Shown: positions 26,343 through 33,768 of the stretch, in pieces
Layout: the number at the start of each line of letters is the position of its first letter
Position numbering within the stretch: the stretch's first letter is position 1
DNA from: Rhodococcus aetherivorans
GTDB lineage: Bacteria; Actinomycetota; Actinomycetes; Mycobacteriales; Mycobacteriaceae
Length of the DNA: 64,000 bases
NCBI RefSeq assembly: GCF_011058165.1
Contig: NZ_JAALEG010000007.1
Span: 62,001-126,000 of the forward strand
Direction: 5' to 3'
The notes under the pieces: model-generated
The model's input: only the letters and a program-made list of their open reading frames with translations
What the model was told of the DNA's origin: nothing
The model's database searches: none
Position numbers and translations under genes: made by a program

Positions 26343-27107
26343 TCAGGTCAGCCGCCGGGAGATGCCGCTCGCCGCCGCTCGCATGGCCGGGATCAACGGC
26401 GCGGGATCCGCATCGATCGACACCACCACCGATATCGCCGCGACGACCCGGCCGGAACGCTCCCGGATCGGTGCCGCCATCGCCATCGTGCCCACGTTCA
26501 GGTATTCGCGGCAGATCACGATGCCGGTGCGGCGGACGCCGTCGAGCACGCGCCGTAACCGGGCCTCGTCGGTGATCGTGGCGGGGGTGAACCGTTCGAG
26601 CCCGGCATCGAGCACCTCCTGCAGCAGCTCGGGCCCGCCGTGGGCGAGCAGCACCAGCCCACCGCTCGACGCGTGCAGCGGCAGCCGGCCGCCCGCCCGG
26701 CCGACCACGGCCACGGCACCGCGCGCCGACAACCGCTCGACGTAGAGCGCCTCGAGCCCCTCCCGGACGACCAGCTGCACGTTCTCCCGGGTCGCATCGA
26801 ACAGGTCCTCGAGATAGGGCATCGCCACCTGGCGCAGGCCGTGCGCGCGGGGCGCGAGGGCGCCGAGCTCCCACACCCGCACCCCGACCTGATAGCTGCC
26901 GTCCGCACGGCGTTCGAGTGCCCCGGCGTCGACGAGCTGGCCGCACAGCCGGAACACCGTCGGCAGGGGCAGCCCGGTCCGGCGGCTCAGTTCCGACTGG
27001 GTCAGGCGCGGGCGCTCGGCGGTGAACGCGCCCAGCACGGCGAAGGCGCGGCCGAGCAGGGTCCGGTCGGGAACATCGGGCACGCACCCATTGTGGGGTG
27101 TCCGCAT
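26343..27107 (-). CDS. IclR family regulator, probable PobR
   Basis: A 254-residue IclR protein: winged HTH at about residues 20-75 (LTQSELSRRTGLPLPTVFRLCGQLVDAG) and a GAF-like effector domain with RENVQLVVREGLEALYVERL and a C-terminal AISVVVSIDADP. Two starts are possible, ATG at 27107 or GTG at 27083. It lies directly upstream of pobA in the same direction and divergent from the AIM24 genes by 57 bp. It most likely activates pobA in response to 4-hydroxybenzoate. Confidence 0.88.
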   Translation of the reverse strand: MRTPHNGCVPDVPDRTLLGRAFAVLGAFTAERPRLTQSELSRRTGLPLPTVFRLCGQLVDAGALERRADGSYQVGVRVWELGALAPRAHGLRQVAMPYLEDLFDATRENVQLVVREGLEALYVERLSARGAVAVVGRAGGRLPLHASSGGLVLLAHGGPELLQEVLDAGLERFTPATITDEARLRRVLDGVRRTGIVICREYLNVGTMAMAAPIRERSGRVVAAISVVVSIDADPAPLIPAMRAAASGISRRLT

Positions 27108-27164
27108 CGGGCGGGCGCGAGCCGGAAGGGCACACCGGCGGCCGAGCGTCTATCGTGTTCGCGC

Positions 27165-27785
27165 ATGCGACTGGTCGAGAGATCGAAACGGGTCATAGAG
27201 GCGCACCTGAACAACACCAGCATCCGGGCACTGTCGGGGTCGATGGTGGCGTACGAGGGCCAGGTGCAGTTCAAGTCGGCCGGATTCGGCGGCGGCGAGG
27301 GCGTGCTGGCCGGCCTGCGGCAGCGGGCCACGGGTGAGGGCCTGTCGCTGATGGAGTGCGCCGGCAACGGCGTGGTCTATCTCGCCCACCAGGGGCAGGA
27401 CGTCACCGTGCTCGAGTTGAACAACGAGACCCTGCAGGTCGAGTCGGAGCAACTGCTCGCCCTGAACGGCAACCTCACCACGAACGTCACGTTCGCCGGG
27501 GTGCGCGGCAACATGAGCGGCCAGGGCCTGTTCACCACGACGGTCACCGGCAGCGGGCAGGTCGCGCTGCTGTCGGCCGGTGGCCCACTGATCCACCTCG
27601 AGGTCTCGCCGCAGTACCCGCTCGTCGTCGACCCGGACGCGTTCGTGTGCGCGAAGGGACAGTTGAGCCAGTCGTTCGTCACCGACGTCTCGTGGCGCAC
27701 GTTCGTCGGTCAGGGCAGCGGCGAGGCGTTCTCGCTGCGGTGGGACGGCATGGGCGTCGTGTCCATCCAGCCGGCGGAGCGGTGA
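27165..27785 (+). CDS. AIM24 (DUF124) family protein, copy 1
   Basis: A 206-residue protein of the AIM24/TRAP-like beta-sandwich family. Seen are SMVAYEGQVQFKS near the N-terminus, a central GVVYLAHQGQDVTVLELN segment, GLFTTTVTGSGQVALLS and a C-terminal VVSIQP, all typical of the family. No signal peptide or membrane segment is seen. It is the first of three adjacent paralogues with 11-bp and minus 4-bp spacing, so they likely form a cytosolic assembly. The family's biochemical role in bacteria is not established; a stress or membrane-associated role is only suggested. Confidence 0.85.
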   Translation: MRLVERSKRVIEAHLNNTSIRALSGSMVAYEGQVQFKSAGFGGGEGVLAGLRQRATGEGLSLMECAGNGVVYLAHQGQDVTVLELNNETLQVESEQLLALNGNLTTNVTFAGVRGNMSGQGLFTTTVTGSGQVALLSAGGPLIHLEVSPQYPLVVDPDAFVCAKGQLSQSFVTDVSWRTFVGQGSGEAFSLRWDGMGVVSIQPAER

Positions 27786-27796
27786 GGGAGGCAGCG

Positions 27797-28513
27797 ATGA
27801 CGGAGACAGCGGTGTTCTCGAAGATCAACGGCAAGGTCGTCAAGGTCGATCTGAACCAGTCCGGGCCGGTCGTCGCCCGTCGCGGCGCAATGCTGTTCTA
27901 CACCGGCATGGTGCAGTTCGCTCCGCACCAGGTACCCGGGGCCGGTGGGATGCCGGGCATGGGCGGGATCGCCGGGATGGCGGGACGGATGATGCAGGGC
28001 GAGCACGAACGCACGATGCTCGCGCAGGGCAACGGCGTGGTGCACTACGGCTTCCGCGGCCTCGAGGTGCACGTGGTGGACCTGTCCGCGGGCGGCGAGC
28101 TGCGGGTGGAGGCGTCGCGGCTGCTGGGATACACCGCGAGCCTGCAGAGCTCGGTGGTGTCGATGTCGGCGCCCCCGGCCGGGGGCGGCGGGGGCGGTGG
28201 CGGCTTCCTGGGCGCGCTGCGCAGCGCCGCCACCGGCATGGTGACCGGCACCGGCATGTTCACCACCCAGCTGTCCGGGCGCGGGGCCGCGGTGCTGCTC
28301 GGGCACGGTGGATTCCTCGAGCTGCAGGTCGGCGGGCCGGCCCCGGTCGTCGTCGACCCGCAGTCCTTCATCGCCGCCCACGGACCGGTGCGGACGGAAC
28401 TGAAGTCCGCGATGAGCTGGCGCACCGCGGGGCGCAGCGGCGGCGAGGGCCTCCAGCTCGAATGCACCGGTCAGGGCATCGTCTACGTGCAAGCGTCGGA
28501 GGAGAAACTGTGA
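27797..28513 (+). CDS. AIM24 family protein, copy 2
   Basis: A 238-residue paralogue of its neighbours. It has SGPVVARRGAMLFYTGMVQF, an inserted Gly/Met-rich stretch (about residues 45-62), GVVHYGFRGLEVHVVDLS, a Gly-run at about 125-132, GMFTTQLSGRGAAVLLGHGG and a C-terminal GIVYVQ. The Gly-rich insertions distinguish it from copies 1 and 3 and may be flexible loops or sites of contact. Its stop overlaps the GTG start of copy 3 by 4 bp. Confidence 0.85.
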   Translation: MTETAVFSKINGKVVKVDLNQSGPVVARRGAMLFYTGMVQFAPHQVPGAGGMPGMGGIAGMAGRMMQGEHERTMLAQGNGVVHYGFRGLEVHVVDLSAGGELRVEASRLLGYTASLQSSVVSMSAPPAGGGGGGGGFLGALRSAATGMVTGTGMFTTQLSGRGAAVLLGHGGFLELQVGGPAPVVVDPQSFIAAHGPVRTELKSAMSWRTAGRSGGEGLQLECTGQGIVYVQASEEKL

Positions 28514-29265
28514 GCGTCGTCCTGAACCCGTCCCACCTCGTCGGCAGCGACAACCTGCCCGGCAACCACTACGCCTTCTGCATCGACCTGCAGAGCCCGT
28601 GGTTCCTGTCCAAGGGCGCGATGATCGCCTACTACGGGCAGGTGCAGTTCACCTCGCTCACCCACGGACTGCAGGGGCAGCTGCTGCAGATGGTGGCGCA
28701 CCAGTTCTCGGCCCCGCTGTACATGGGCGACTACGTCGTCGCCGAGGGGTACGGGAAGCTGATCCTCGGTGACCGTGGGTACGACATCAACTCCTACGAC
28801 CTCGACGACGGCAACCTCACCATCCGGGCCGCGAACCTGCTCGCGTTCGAGCCCGGGCTGTCGCTGAACCAGTCGATCGTGCCGGGCTTCCTCACGCTGA
28901 TCGGGACGGGCAAGTTCCTCGCGTCGTCGAACGGGCCCGTGATGTTCGCCGAGCCGCCGCTGCGGGTCGATCCCGAGGCGCTCGTCGGGTGGGCGGACTG
29001 CCCGTCGCCGAGCCACCACTACGACGAGGCGTGGGTCAACGGCTTCGTGGCGGCGGGGGCGCGCATGTTCGGTGTGCAGTCCGGGGAGGAGCGGCAGTTC
29101 GACTTCACGGGCGCCGGGACCGTGCTCATCCAGTCCAGCGAGAAGGTGATCGACGACAGCGCGATCGTCCGGACCATCGAGGGACAGCTACCGGGTCTGA
29201 CCCCCGGCGGTCTGCAGCGGATCAACCAGGTGGTGGCGTCGCAGTTGCAGTCACAGCAGCACTGA
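28510..29265 (+). CDS. AIM24 family protein, copy 3
   Basis: A 251-residue member, longest of the three, starting at a GTG that overlaps the preceding stop. Conserved pieces are KGAMIAYYGQVQFTSL, YVVAEGYGKLILGDRGYDINSYDL, GLSLNQSIVPGFLTLIGTGKFLASSNGPV and a C-terminal FDFTGAGTVLIQSSEK. About 35 extra residues follow the core (IVRTIEGQLPGLTPGG and a Gln-rich end). The order of three divergent copies is a conserved-looking unit rather than a recent duplication. Function unknown. Confidence 0.85.
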   Translation: MSVVLNPSHLVGSDNLPGNHYAFCIDLQSPWFLSKGAMIAYYGQVQFTSLTHGLQGQLLQMVAHQFSAPLYMGDYVVAEGYGKLILGDRGYDINSYDLDDGNLTIRAANLLAFEPGLSLNQSIVPGFLTLIGTGKFLASSNGPVMFAEPPLRVDPEALVGWADCPSPSHHYDEAWVNGFVAAGARMFGVQSGEERQFDFTGAGTVLIQSSEKVIDDSAIVRTIEGQLPGLTPGGLQRINQVVASQLQSQQH

Positions 29266-29273
29266 ACTCGGCA

Positions 29274-29336
29274 GCCCTGAGCCCGGCAGCACCGGCCTCA
29301 GGGCACCCCGGGCCGGGACTGGGCACTTGCCCGGGG
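29274..29336 (+). terminator. Two hairpins after the AIM24 operon
   Basis: GCCCTGAG / CTCAGGGC (29274-29281 and 29297-29304) and CCCCGGGC / GCCCGGGG (29306-29313 and 29329-29336) are adjacent perfect 8-bp stems just after the stop, a likely terminator. Confidence 0.6.
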
Positions 29337-29389
29337 CGCCCGAGGCCGGATTGTGACTACGCTCACAGGTAAGCCACACCTCATTGAGG

Positions 29390-29408
29390 TAAGGTTTGGT
29401 GAACCTAA
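29390..29408. promoter_or_regulatory. IdeR/DtxR iron box upstream of bfd-bfr
   Basis: TAAGGTTTGGTGAACCTAA matches the 19-bp actinobacterial iron-box palindrome at both conserved half-sites (AGGTT and AACCT). A weaker box-like sequence (AGGTAAGCCACACCT) lies just upstream, giving a possible tandem site. Iron-loaded IdeR would control the bfd-bfr transcript here, most likely switching storage on when iron is high. Confidence 0.75.
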
Positions 29409-29431
29409 GTAGTACGTCCAGGAGGGTCTCG

Positions 29432-29629
29432 ATGATCGTCTGCAGCTGCCACGCTCTCTCGCACCGGCACATCGAGGCCCACATCGCTGCCGGGGCGCGC
29501 TGCACCCGCGAGATCGGCGCGGCCTGCCGCGCCGGCACCGACTGCGGACGGTGCGTCCGAAATATCTCGGCGATCGTTCGCGCATCCCGCGAGCGGGATG
29601 AGAGGATCGAACTCGAGACCGCCGTCTAG
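29432..29629 (+). CDS. bfd: Bacterioferritin-associated ferredoxin
   Basis: A 65-residue [2Fe-2S] protein with the Bfd ligand pattern C4, C6, C38 and C41 (CSC and CGRC). In characterised systems it delivers electrons to bacterioferritin to release stored iron. The start at 29432 follows an AGGAGGG site; a TTG further upstream would run through the iron box. It is 45 bp upstream of the bacterioferritin gene and behind an IdeR-type operator, so the two are one iron-controlled unit. Confidence 0.93.
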   Translation: MIVCSCHALSHRHIEAHIAAGARCTREIGAACRAGTDCGRCVRNISAIVRASRERDERIELETAV

Positions 29630-29674
29630 ACCCCTACCCGGCGGTCGATCCGCGTTCGGTCCCCGGGAGGCGCC

Positions 29675-30151
29675 ATGAAGGGCGACAAGAAGGTCATCGA
29701 GTACCTCAACGAGCAGCTCACCGCCGAGCTCACGGCGATCAACCAGTATTTCCTGCACTCGAAGATGCAGGACAACAACGGCTGGACCAAGCTCGCCGCG
29801 CACACCCGCGCCGAATCCTTCGAGGAGATGCGGCACGCCGAAACCCTCACCGACCGGATCCTGTTCCTCGAGGGCCTGCCCAACTACCAGCGGCTCGGCA
29901 CGCTGCGGCTCGGCGAGACGGTCAAGGAGATGTTCGAGGCCGACCTGCAGGTCGAGATCGAGGCCCGCGACCGCCTCCGCAAGGGCTCCGAGTACATGCG
30001 CTCGGTCAGCGACATCACCTCGGCCCGCATCTTCGAGGAGATCCTCGCGAACGAGGAAGAACACATCGACTACCTGGAGACCCAGCTGGGCCTGCTCGAG
30101 CAGCTCGGCGAAGCCCTCTACATCTCCGTGCACGTATCGCCGCCGGAGTGA
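29675..30151 (+). CDS. bfr: Bacterioferritin
   Basis: This 158-residue ferritin forms the haem-containing 24-mer that oxidises and stores iron. All ferroxidase ligands are present: E18, E51, H54, E94, E127 and H130, and M52 is the haem-binding methionine. Length is standard. Its last codons overlap the start of a carboxymuconolactone decarboxylase-like gene (GTGA, 4 bp), which suggests co-translation with a redox-related protein. Controlled with bfd by the upstream iron box. Confidence 0.97.
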   Translation: MKGDKKVIEYLNEQLTAELTAINQYFLHSKMQDNNGWTKLAAHTRAESFEEMRHAETLTDRILFLEGLPNYQRLGTLRLGETVKEMFEADLQVEIEARDRLRKGSEYMRSVSDITSARIFEEILANEEEHIDYLETQLGLLEQLGEALYISVHVSPPE

Positions 30152-30606
30152 GCGAGGCGCGCGTCCCGATCGACAAGCAGACCCGCCCGGTGTACCGGGC
30201 GCAGATCGAGGTAGCCAAAGCGATCCGCCAGGCCACGGCCGACGCCGGACTCGAGCGTCGGCTCGTGGAGCTGGTGAACGTACGCGTCTCCCAGATGAAC
30301 GGCTGCGCCTACTGCCTGGACGTGCACGTCCGGGACGCCCTGCGCGAGGGCGAGACCACCCAGCGACTCGCGGTGCTGCGGGCCTGGCGGGAGACGGACC
30401 TGTTCACCGAGCAGGAGCAGGCCGCTCTCGCCGAGTCGATCACCACGCTGCCCGACAGTCACCTGCAGGACCGGGACTACGACTTCGCGCGCGCCCGGCT
30501 CACCGAGGACGAACTCTCCGCGATCGCGTGGGTTGCCGTGGCGATGAACGCGTTCAACCGGATCTCCATCGTCAGCCGGCACCCGGTACGTCCCCCGCAA
30601 CAGTGA
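30148..30606 (+). CDS. Carboxymuconolactone decarboxylase family protein (AhpD-like)
   Basis: A 152-residue helical protein with C53-x-x-C56 and H60 in NGCAYCLDVH, the redox signature of AhpD-like peroxidase proteins. True carboxymuconolactone decarboxylases lack this cysteine pair, so a thiol peroxidase or alkylhydroperoxidase role is likelier. Coupled to bfr by a 4-bp overlap, it may handle peroxide formed during iron oxidation; that link is an inference from gene order. Confidence 0.87.
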   Translation: MSEARVPIDKQTRPVYRAQIEVAKAIRQATADAGLERRLVELVNVRVSQMNGCAYCLDVHVRDALREGETTQRLAVLRAWRETDLFTEQEQAALAESITTLPDSHLQDRDYDFARARLTEDELSAIAWVAVAMNAFNRISIVSRHPVRPPQQ

Positions 30607-30651
30607 CGGCCGAATTGATTTCCTGAGCAACCACCCGGTTATTCTCGACGG

Positions 30652-31113
30652 ATGACGAAGACCCGGTGGCTCAGCGACGACGAGCAGCGCACCTGGCGCG
30701 CCTACCTCGACAGCACCCGGCTGCTGATGAGCGCCCTGGACAAGCAGCTCACCCAGGACTCCGGGATGTCCCTCACCGACTACGAACTGCTGGTCGCCCT
30801 CTCGGAGGCCCCCGGCCGGCGGCTGCGCATGCGCGCCCTCGCCGACGCCGTCGTCACGACCCGCAGCGGCGTCACCCGCGCGATCAGCCGCCTCGTCGAC
30901 GCCGGCTGGGTGCAACGCGTCGAATGCGACGAGGACAAGCGCGGCATGCTGGCCGAACTCACCGAGGCCGGCGCCGCGAAGCTGGCCCAGGCCAGCCCCG
31001 GACACGTCGAGGCCGTACGCTCCTACGTGTTCGACCTGCTCAGCCCTCAGGACGTGACCCGCTTCGGTGACACGTACACCGCGATGCGCGCGCACCTGCT
31101 CGACAACACCTGA
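30652..31113 (+). CDS. MarR family transcriptional regulator
   Basis: A 153-residue winged-helix protein with MSLTDYELLVALSEAPGRRLRMRALADA, the recognition helix region TTRSGVTRAISRLVDAGWV and the wing with CDEDKRGMLAELTEAG. It probably senses a small ligand or oxidant and represses nearby genes. It is 45 bp after the AhpD-like gene and 17 bp before the GNAT gene, all on the same strand, so its target may be this small operon. Confidence 0.9.
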   Translation: MTKTRWLSDDEQRTWRAYLDSTRLLMSALDKQLTQDSGMSLTDYELLVALSEAPGRRLRMRALADAVVTTRSGVTRAISRLVDAGWVQRVECDEDKRGMLAELTEAGAAKLAQASPGHVEAVRSYVFDLLSPQDVTRFGDTYTAMRAHLLDNT

Positions 31114-31130
31114 ACAGCCGGAGGAATGCC

Positions 31131-31421
31131 ATGAGCGACCCGTCCGTCGTCGCCGTCCACAATCCGCAGCAACAGCGCTACGAACTGCGCGACGGCGACA
31201 CCGTCGTCGGCTACACCCAGTACCACCCCGACGGCGACGTTCAACTCGTGTTCGACCACACCGAGGTCGACCGCGCCTACTCGGGCCAGGGCCTGTCGAG
31301 CACGCTGGTGCGGTTCGCGCTCGACGACGTGCGTGCCCGCGGCAAGCGGGTGGTGGCGATCTGCCCGTTCGTCGACGGCTTCATCGACAAGCACCCCGAA
31401 TACAAGGATCTCGCCGACTGA
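31131..31421 (+). CDS. Small GNAT-fold N-acetyltransferase (Acetyltransf_CG type)
   Basis: A 96-residue protein of the short GCN5-related family. It has YELRDGDTVVGYTQY, the CoA-binding beta-bulge region DRAYSGQGLSSTLVRFALDDVR, KRVVAICPFV and the characteristic HPEYKDL end. This group is small, cytosolic and of unclear substrate. Starts with ATG 17 bp after the MarR gene following a GGAGG site. Confidence 0.9.
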   Translation: MSDPSVVAVHNPQQQRYELRDGDTVVGYTQYHPDGDVQLVFDHTEVDRAYSGQGLSSTLVRFALDDVRARGKRVVAICPFVDGFIDKHPEYKDLAD

Positions 31422-31438
31422 GACCGGGACACGGCCGC

Positions 31439-32221
31439 ATGCCGACTCCGCCGGATCCCTCCGCCGTCGCGGCCACCCTGCGGCGCGCGGGTTGCGTGTT
31501 CGCGGAGGAGGAGGCGCGGCTGCTCGTCGAGGCCGCCGGCACGCCCGGCGAGCTCGCCGGCATGGTGGACCGGCGCGCCGCCGGCGAGCCGCTCGAGCAC
31601 ATCCTCGGCTGGACCGAGTTCCACGGCCTGCGCATCCTCCTGGACCCCCGGGTGTTCGTGCCGCGCCGGCGCAGCGAGTTCCTCGTCGATCGCGCCGTCG
31701 CTCTCGCCGTGCCCGGCGCCGTCGTCGTCGACCTGTGCTGCGGCTCGGGGGCCCTGGGTGCCGCGGTGGCGACGGCCGTTGCCGGGGTGGACCTGCATGC
31801 GACGGACCTCGATCCCGCCGCGGTGCGGTGCGCGGGCCGCAACGTCGCCGCGCTCGGCGGCCGGGTGTACGAGGGCGACCTCTACGACCCGCTCCCCGAG
31901 GTGCTGCGCGGACGCGTCCACCTCCTGCTGGCGAACGTGCCGTACGTACCGACCGCGGACCTGGCGCTGCTGCCCGCCGAGGCCCGGGACCACGAGGACC
32001 GCATCGCCCTCGACGGGGGCGCCGACGGCCTCGACGTGCTGCGGCGGGTGGCCGCGACGGCCGGGCGATGGCTGGCACCGGGCGGGCACCTGCTGGTCGA
32101 ATCGAGCGAGCGGCAGGCCGCCGGGATCGCCGAGTGCTTCGCCCGCAGCGGGCTGATCCCGCAGGTGGTACACAGCGACGACGCGTTCGCGACCGTCGTC
32201 GTCGGCACCGCTCCGCGCTGA
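31439..32221 (+). CDS. Putative protein N5-glutamine methyltransferase (PrmC/HemK-like)
   Basis: A 260-residue SAM-dependent methyltransferase. The SAM motif is VVDLCCGSGALGAAVA, and the substrate motif is NVPYVP in place of the NPPY of true PrmC. The N-terminal helical domain has GEPLEHILGWTEFHGLRI and FVPRRRSEFLVDRA, as in HemK/PrmC. The NPPY to NVPY change suggests a paralogue with another target than release factors; this variant is widespread in actinobacteria. Start ATG lies 17 bp after the GNAT gene. Confidence 0.87.
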   Translation: MPTPPDPSAVAATLRRAGCVFAEEEARLLVEAAGTPGELAGMVDRRAAGEPLEHILGWTEFHGLRILLDPRVFVPRRRSEFLVDRAVALAVPGAVVVDLCCGSGALGAAVATAVAGVDLHATDLDPAAVRCAGRNVAALGGRVYEGDLYDPLPEVLRGRVHLLLANVPYVPTADLALLPAEARDHEDRIALDGGADGLDVLRRVAATAGRWLAPGGHLLVESSERQAAGIAECFARSGLIPQVVHSDDAFATVVVGTAPR

Positions 32222-32231
32222 TCGTCCGGGC

Positions 32232-32753
32232 TCACCCGACGTGCGCGGCCCGGTGCCGGCGCACGGCGTCGCGGTTCGCGCACCGCGGCGAGCAGTACCG
32301 CTGCCGCCCGTTGCGGGAGGTGTCCGCGTAGACGTGGTCGCACTCGTCGAGGGCGCAGCGGCCGAGGCGGTGCATGCCCCGGCCCACCAGGTGCAGGGCC
32401 GTTCCCACGGAGACGAGGGCCTCGACGACACCGGCGAGGGAATGCTGGTCGTCCCGGTAGTGCAGGTGCCAGCCGTCGCCGGCGTGGTTCGTCATGCGCG
32501 GGTACGCCGATGCGGCGGCAAGCATCTCGTTGACCAGCGCGGCGCGCTCGGCGTCCCCGGTCGCGTCGACGACGCGGCACCAGCGTCCGAGCATCGCGCC
32601 GACGCCGAGCAGGTCGTCGGCACCGACCGGGAAGTCGATCACCAGGCCCGCCTCGACGCAGCGCTGCACCAGCGCGTCGACGGTCACGGGCGGGTCGTTC
32701 ACCAGATCCGCGGCGAGCCGCACGGCATACTCGCCGTAAGGGTTGAGATGCAC
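32232..32753 (-). CDS. CGNR zinc-finger domain transcriptional regulator
   Basis: This 173-residue protein has the ABATE-type N-terminal domain (residues 1-110; GEYAVRLAADLVNDPP) and a C-terminal CGNR zinc finger: RCALDECDHVYAD followed by RYCSPRCANRDAVRRHR, with the four cysteines that bind zinc and the CANR form of the CGNR signature. Such proteins are probable DNA-binding stress regulators. It is convergent with the methyltransferase gene and divergent from a short ORF. Confidence 0.9.
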   Translation of the reverse strand: MHLNPYGEYAVRLAADLVNDPPVTVDALVQRCVEAGLVIDFPVGADDLLGVGAMLGRWCRVVDATGDAERAALVNEMLAAASAYPRMTNHAGDGWHLHYRDDQHSLAGVVEALVSVGTALHLVGRGMHRLGRCALDECDHVYADTSRNGRQRYCSPRCANRDAVRRHRAAHVG

Positions 32754-32779
32754 AATGCCATTACATCACGCTGGGTGGC

Positions 32780-32950
32780 ATGCAGACATCCCATCGCCAC
32801 CACTGGACCGAGGTCTCCCGCCACCCGACGAGCGAAGGCGTGGTGCGCTACCAGCGCTGCGCGTGCGGCCGCTGGCACATGGTCGCGACGCCCCTCGTCG
32901 CCGATCCGATCGGCGTGTCGGCGACGGTCCCGGTCACCCCGCGACCGTGA
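32780..32950 (+). CDS. Short hypothetical protein, 56 residues
   Basis: An ATG-started frame of 56 codons with good codon usage: it begins MQTSHRHHW and contains VRYQRCACGRWHMV, a Cys-x-Cys-Gly pattern that may bind a metal, followed by a Pro/Val-rich tail. It fills the gap between the CGNR gene (divergent) and the DUF1992 gene 32 bp downstream. No function is recognised. The compact cysteine-glycine motif and the lack of competing frames are the reasons to believe it. Confidence 0.6.
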   Translation: MQTSHRHHWTEVSRHPTSEGVVRYQRCACGRWHMVATPLVADPIGVSATVPVTPRP

Positions 32951-32982
32951 AACCCGGCGCCCCGCGGAGGACAATCGCCTCC

Positions 32983-33504
32983 ATGACCGAGCGCAAGCGG
33001 CCGGACATCACCTTCGAGTCGTGGATCGAACGTCAGATCCGCGTCGCGCAGGAGCGGGGCGACTTCGACAACCTCAGGGGAGCCGGCAAACCCATCCCGC
33101 ATCGCAGCGACGACGAGCTGTGGTGGGTGAAGGACTATCTGCGCCGGGAAGGACTGTCGACCGAGGCGTTGCTGCCGCCCCCGCTGCAACTGCGCAAGGA
33201 GATCGAGCGGTTGCGCGGCACCGTGCTCGACGTACCCTCCGAGCCGGCGGTGCGGCAGATCGTCCGGGAGCTGAACCGGCGGATCGTGGACTGCCTGCGC
33301 GCACCGAGCGGCCCCCTGGTCCCCATCCACAGGGTCGACCCGGAGGAGGTGGTCCGGCAGTGGGCCGCGGACCGGGCGGAACTGCGGTCGAAACGCGCCG
33401 AGCGGGCCGCGGCAGCGGCCGCCGTGCTGCGCGAGTACGCCCCCGAGCCGCCGCGTCGGCGCTGGTGGCACCGAGTCCTGGGAATCCGGTCCGCCGGAAC
33501 CTGA
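32983..33504 (+). CDS. DUF1992 (DnaJ-C28-like domain) protein
   Basis: A 173-residue protein with the DUF1992 core: ITFESWIERQIRVAQERGDFDNLRGAGKPI and WWVKDYLRREGL, then RVDPEEVVRQW. A basic, Arg-rich C-terminus with paired Trp (RRWWHR) may contact membrane or nucleic acid. Families with this domain are also found in eukaryotic DNAJC28, but no J-domain is present here. Function unknown. Confidence 0.88.
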   Translation: MTERKRPDITFESWIERQIRVAQERGDFDNLRGAGKPIPHRSDDELWWVKDYLRREGLSTEALLPPPLQLRKEIERLRGTVLDVPSEPAVRQIVRELNRRIVDCLRAPSGPLVPIHRVDPEEVVRQWAADRAELRSKRAERAAAAAAVLREYAPEPPRRRWWHRVLGIRSAGT

Positions 33505-33768
33505 GGCGCAGAGCGGCGACGAGTTCGCTCCCCCGAATCCGCACGACCGCACAGCCGCGCGGTCCACAGCCGTCCGCGACCACCATTCGCTGATTGTCGG
33601 GGCGTTCGTCGGTTCGTGTCGCGGAGACGAAAGTGCAGTCCCGGTCGGCGTACCCGTTGCCAGCAGACTGCCAGGAACGTCCCAAGGTTCCTCGAGCGTC
33701 ACCGGCTGTACTGGTGTCGTTCGCATCGCGTTCACCGCACAGCGGTTCGCCGACGAGAGGCCGGTTCC
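33505..33768. promoter_or_regulatory. Leader region of the VTC-DUF4956-CotH module
   Basis: No credible gene is seen in these 264 bp. AGGAAC-N8-GTTCCT (33673-33692) is a perfect 6-bp inverted repeat about 80 bp before the VTC start and could be an operator. A GAAAC/GTT-type alternative sigma promoter cannot be confirmed by eye. Confidence 0.4.

Noticed and set aside
30148-30606. Role as carboxymuconolactone decarboxylase in protocatechuate breakdown
   Set aside because: The CxxC-H motif is that of AhpD-like redox proteins, and no other beta-ketoadipate genes are in the window.
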